From Tannerella sp. (GTDB lineage Bacteria; Bacteroidota; Bacteroidia; Bacteroidales; Tannerellaceae): DNA of 8,833 bases. Location of the stretch: contig JAITBC010000120.1 in assembly GCA_031283785.1 (NCBI GenBank), forward strand, positions 1 through 8,833, given 5' to 3'. The notes under the pieces are model-generated. The model searched no databases. It saw only the letters and a program-made list of their open reading frames with translations, and was not told where the DNA came from. Of this stretch, positions 6,285 through 8,833 are shown one piece after another; position 1 is the first letter of the stretch; every line of letters begins with the position of its first letter. The translations under genes were made by a program, and so were the position numbers.

Positions 6285-6363
6285 ATATGTCTGTAAACCG
6301 TCTTTTTCCCGTAATGAAACGGATATCGGGAACCGCTTTTTCCGCCGTTGCAACGGCCTCATT

Positions 6364-7116
6364 TCACCCGTTCTGCAGCCAGTTCCTGAACAAGTGTCCC
6401 CGCTCTTTGCTCACAATGACGCTCTCCGGCGTGTCGATGCAGGCGACAAGTAGAAGGCGACTGCCGTCCAGCACTTCAATTTCTTTGATGAGGCGGCGGG
6501 AAATGACGAATTGCCGGTTGGCCCTGAAAAAGCGATGCCGGTCGAGCATTTCCGAAAGGGCGCTCAACGATTTGTCCATGCCGTAGATTTGGCCGTCAAA
6601 GGTGTATGCCCGTACTTTTTCCTGTGCGAAATAGCAAAATGCGATATCGTCGGCAGGCAGCGGGATGATTTTGTTGCGACGGAACACGAGCAGTGTCTCC
6701 GGACAGGCTTTCTCCCAAAACAGATTCGACGTGCGACGGATATACTCGTTCCGCTCATACTCGGAGATTTTCCGCAGTTTGGCCAGTGCGCAGGCTACCT
6801 CCTCCGGTCGTATCGGCTTCAAGAGGTAGTCGATGGCATTGACCTTGAAAGCACTCAAGGCATACTGGTCGTAAGCAGTGGTGAAGATAACGGGCGTGTT
6901 CACCTCCTTTTGCCGGAAGATGTGAAACGAATCGCCGTCAGCCAGGTGGATGTCCATGAATATCAGGTCGGGCGGGGCATTTTCCTTCAGCCATTCCACG
7001 CTTTGCCGGATGCTGTCAAGGCTTGCCAGAATTTCAATGTCGGGAGCTACGTCGTGCAGGATAGCCTTCAGGTTTTTCACTGCCGCCCGCTCGTCTTCCA
7101 TGATAATTGCTTTCAT
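6364..7116 (-). CDS. LytTR-family response regulator
   Basis: A 250-residue cytoplasmic DNA-binding response regulator. The receiver domain spans residues 1 to about 120. It has the acidic cluster Glu7-Asp8-Glu9, phosphoacceptor Asp55 in LIFMDIHLADG, switch Thr79/Thr80 (VIFTTAYDQYAL) and Lys100 in YLLKPI. A LytTR DNA-binding domain occupies about 140-247, with LLVFRRNKIIPL (142-153), DIAFCYFAQEKVRAYT (157-172) and the FFRANRQFVIS segment (196-206) typical of the fold. All signalling residues are intact. Its ATG overlaps the stop codon of the sensor kinase gene (ATGA, 4 bp), the classic arrangement of a cognate pair. The next gene downstream is the envelope cluster, 202 bp away from its assigned start, making that cluster the likely target. 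Confidence 0.93.
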   Translation of the reverse strand: MKAIIMEDERAAVKNLKAILHDVAPDIEILASLDSIRQSVEWLKENAPPDLIFMDIHLADGDSFHIFRQKEVNTPVIFTTAYDQYALSAFKVNAIDYLLKPIRPEEVACALAKLRKISEYERNEYIRRTSNLFWEKACPETLLVFRRNKIIPLPADDIAFCYFAQEKVRAYTFDGQIYGMDKSLSALSEMLDRHRFFRANRQFVISRRLIKEIEVLDGSRLLLVACIDTPESVIVSKERGHLFRNWLQNG

Positions 7117-8240
7117 AGTCCGGAATTTTCGTTTATCAGGGGCAGCCTGACCGTAAAACGTTCCCCGTTGTTTTCGACAACAATATCTTTCGAAAAGAGC
7201 AGTTGATAACGCCTGTTGAGATTTTTCAGTCCGATACCATGCCTGTCGGAGTTATTATCCCATTTCTGCCGTATGAGGTTGGAAACCGCTATCCGGTCGT
7301 CGCCGGTAGTGTAGATATCGATGATTAAAGGCTTGTCGGCGCTCACTTCGTTATGATTGACGGTGTTTTCGAGCAACAGTTGCAACGACAGGTTAGGCAG
7401 CAGGTATGGCTTATATTTTTCGTCGATACGGATGTTCATGAGCAAGTTATCTTCATACCTTATTTGCAGGAGGTAGCGGTAGGCGTCAATGATTTCCAGC
7501 TCTTCCCGCAGGGTTTTTATGCTCCGGCTGTCTGCGTAAATCACGTAACGGAAAATATCGGACAGTTTGTTGATGTATTTCAATGCATTTTCGTCCTGAT
7601 GCTCCCGTATCAGCGACGAGAGCGTGTTCAGCGAGTTGAACAGGAAGTGCGGGTTCACCTGACCGGCCAATGCTTCGTACTGAACCTGTATGTTTTGTGT
7701 GTTCAACTGTTCGTTTTCCAGCATCACCTGTTGCCGGTGGCGAATAAGCAGCAGGATGTAAACAAACAGATACGAGACCATCGCCGTCACGGCACATTTC
7801 AGCATCAGTATCCCGTCGGGCTTGTGGAACGGGCGGTCATCAAGAAACGTGTACAGGACAAAAAACAACAGGCCGAGCAACATGTCTTCGAGTATCAGGT
7901 ACATCAGCGTCCGGTTCGTTTTTTTCGCTACACGCCTGTCTTTGGTATACAGACGGAAAGTGTTGTACATCAACAAGGCAAAAGACATGACGAAAAAGAA
8001 AACAAGATTTTTCGCCGTATGGAGATAGCTGTTGAATGACGGGAATGGCAACCACCCGTCGAATGCCGGCGCCTGGCGCCGGACCGGAGGGAAATGATGC
8101 CGTGCCGGTGAATCATGATACCATTCGGCATGGCCGAAGTAGTTCGCCCCGTAGAGGCGCGTCACCAGTTCGGGAACGACGAGTATCAGCGTCAAAATCA
8201 CCGCCGCCACCAGATAGATATATACATATCGCCTGTTCAT
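7113..8240 (-). CDS. LytS-type sensor histidine kinase (HisKA_7TM-less, His_kinase family)
   Basis: A 375-residue inner-membrane sensor kinase of the His_kinase (PF06580) class that pairs with LytTR regulators. Four membrane segments are visible at about 6-25, 77-93, 112-132 and 145-167. The first loop (26-76) is predicted periplasmic and unusually rich in His and aromatic residues. A short coiled stretch (168-190) leads to the phosphoacceptor motif QVNPHFLFNSLNTLSSL with His198. The ATPase domain has the N-box LLLENTVNHNE (288-298, with Glu291 and Asn292) and the G-box HGIGLKNLNRRY (334-345). The middle DxGxG-type box is reduced to AVSNLIRQK, which is common in this class. The kinase should phosphorylate Asp55 of the neighbouring regulator. 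The ligand is unknown. The gene has its own -7 box and a leader of about 15-20 nt. Confidence 0.93.
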   Translation of the reverse strand: MNRRYVYIYLVAAVILTLILVVPELVTRLYGANYFGHAEWYHDSPARHHFPPVRRQAPAFDGWLPFPSFNSYLHTAKNLVFFFVMSFALLMYNTFRLYTKDRRVAKKTNRTLMYLILEDMLLGLLFFVLYTFLDDRPFHKPDGILMLKCAVTAMVSYLFVYILLLIRHRQQVMLENEQLNTQNIQVQYEALAGQVNPHFLFNSLNTLSSLIREHQDENALKYINKLSDIFRYVIYADSRSIKTLREELEIIDAYRYLLQIRYEDNLLMNIRIDEKYKPYLLPNLSLQLLLENTVNHNEVSADKPLIIDIYTTGDDRIAVSNLIRQKWDNNSDRHGIGLKNLNRRYQLLFSKDIVVENNGERFTVRLPLINENSGL

Positions 8241-8262
8241 GATTCTATTGTTTACAGATACG

Positions 8263-8270
8263 CAAATTTA
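8263..8270 (-). promoter_or_regulatory. -7 element of the kinase-regulator operon
   Basis: The minus strand reads TAAATTTG, matching the Bacteroidota -7 consensus TAnnTTTG, 22 bp before the kinase ATG. A poly-A tract (8274-8282 on the minus strand) lies upstream. No clear TTG -33 box is found at 19-21 bp spacing. Confidence 0.45.
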
Positions 8271-8334
8271 CATGTTTTTTTTCACTGTGCGGATCATTTA
8301 ATGGATGAAATCCGGATATCACCGTAGCTGACTG

Positions 8335-8754
8335 TTACGCTTTCGAAGCAAATGCCAGCGCATACATCTTCATTTGTTTAAGCATAGCCATAAGTCCGTT
8401 TGACCGTGTAGGAGAGAGATGTTCCCGAAGCCCTATCCGTTCAATAAAATAAAGATCAGCATTACAAACATCCTGTGGCGTGTGGCCGGAAAGGATATTT
8501 ATCAAAATGGATATTATACCGTTGACGATAATAGCATCGCTCTGTCCCTGAAAAAAAATTTCCCCGTCTTTCATGCCGGCATGTAACCACACCCGGCTCT
8601 GACATCCTTCGATAAGATTGCTCCCAGTCTTATATCTGTCATCCAGAGGAGTTAATGCATTACCCATTTCAATGAGTAATGCGTATTTATCCATCCAGTC
8701 GTCGAACACGGAAAATTCTTCAATTATTTCATTCTGTTTTTCATCAATTGTCAT
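8335..8754 (-). CDS. sufE: SufE family Fe-S cluster / sulfur-transfer protein
   Basis: A 139-residue cytoplasmic protein of normal SufE length. SufE accepts persulfide sulfur from the cysteine desulfurase SufS and passes it to the SufBCD scaffold. The active-site loop is clear: NLIEGCQSRVWL (46-57) with Cys51 as the acceptor cysteine. It is followed by FQGQSDAIIVNGIISILINILSG (68-90), which contains the conserved core strand-helix of the family, and LREHLSPTRSNGLMAMLKQMK (109-129), the usual C-terminal SPTRSNGL signature. No other suf gene is in the window. The 94 bp between its stop and the kinase start contains the kinase promoter, so the two are probably separate transcripts. No convincing terminator is visible after its stop. 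Confidence 0.93.
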   Translation of the reverse strand: MTIDEKQNEIIEEFSVFDDWMDKYALLIEMGNALTPLDDRYKTGSNLIEGCQSRVWLHAGMKDGEIFFQGQSDAIIVNGIISILINILSGHTPQDVCNADLYFIERIGLREHLSPTRSNGLMAMLKQMKMYALAFASKA

Positions 8755-8786
8755 ATATAAAGATTTTTAATTTCTGATAATATAGA

Positions 8787-8833
8787 CTAATATTTCTCAT
8801 TGCAGCCCATTTTATGCAGTATTTTACTGAAAA
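8787..8833 (-). CDS. Possible C-terminal end of an upstream gene (partial)
   Basis: At the right edge, one minus-strand frame reads FSKILHKMGCNEKY followed by TAG at 8787-8789, ending 32 bp before the sufE start. The peptide looks like a plausible protein end, and no Bacteroidota promoter is evident in front of sufE, so sufE may be the second gene of a transcript. A competing frame is open from the edge to a TGA at 8744-8746 and would overlap the sufE start. With only about 15 codons available, the product cannot be named. Confidence 0.3.
   Translation of the reverse strand, partial: FSKILHKMGCNEKY

Noticed and set aside
6259..6311. Inverted repeat CGGGAAA / TTTCCCG (6259-6265 and 6305-6311) followed by a T-run on the minus strand, as terminator of the kinase-regulator operon
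   Set aside because: The loop would be 39 nt for a 7-bp stem, and one arm coincides with the middle unit of the 18-bp-phased direct repeats, which explains it better.
6344..6357. Perfect 14-bp palindrome GCCGTTGCAACGGC just after the regulator stop codon
   Set aside because: As a hairpin it has only a 4-bp GC stem with a 6-nt loop and is followed by A residues, not U residues, in the transcribed direction. It is not a convincing terminator, and a single site gives no support for an operator.

Overview
The window looks like a chromosomal segment of a Bacteroidota genome, probably of the order Bacteroidales. This rests on three things. Three intergenic regions contain matches to the Bacteroidota -7 promoter element (TAnnTTTG). 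Start codons are preceded by A/T-rich leaders with weak Shine-Dalgarno sequences. The gene families seen (DUF2490 barrel, LytS/LytTR pair, SufE, Fsr-type MFS pump) are all usual in that phylum. The species cannot be named from the sequence alone.

Left part (1-1664): the left edge holds the C-terminal end of an IS1-like transposase on the minus strand, apparently a remnant. It is followed on the plus strand by a complete Fsr-family (fosmidomycin-resistance type) MFS exporter gene with a good promoter. A 206-bp convergent gap follows, containing only one doubtful 30-codon ORF.

Central part (1665-6161, all minus strand): a five-gene cluster read right to left. It encodes a small exported YD-like repeat protein, a VTC/polyphosphate-polymerase-domain protein with the family's basic tunnel residues intact, a DUF4956 polytopic membrane protein, a DUF2490 outer-membrane barrel, and a beta-helical lipoprotein of the Cthe_2159 carbohydrate-binding type. 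The spacing (20-bp overlap, then 50-, 22- and 104-bp gaps) suggests one operon spanning cytoplasm, inner membrane, periplasm and outer membrane. VTC-DUF4956-Cthe_2159 neighbourhoods are known, but I know of no established function for them in bacteria. The inferred role is making or handling an envelope polyanion. No CotH-like kinase, a common partner elsewhere, is present here.

Right part (6364-8833, minus strand): a LytS-type sensor kinase and a LytTR response regulator overlap by 4 bp and sit immediately upstream of the cluster. Between the regulator and the cluster, three near-identical 9-bp direct repeats lie exactly 18 bp apart, just upstream of a -7 box. This is a plausible operator array by which the pair controls the cluster. 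Further right is a SufE-family Fe-S/sulfur-transfer protein, and at the edge perhaps the last codons of another gene.

Small-scale features worth attention are a 22-bp tandem repeat that duplicates the DUF4956 start-codon region, an 18-bp in-frame duplication in the same gene's N-terminus, and a histidine-rich periplasmic loop in the sensor kinase.
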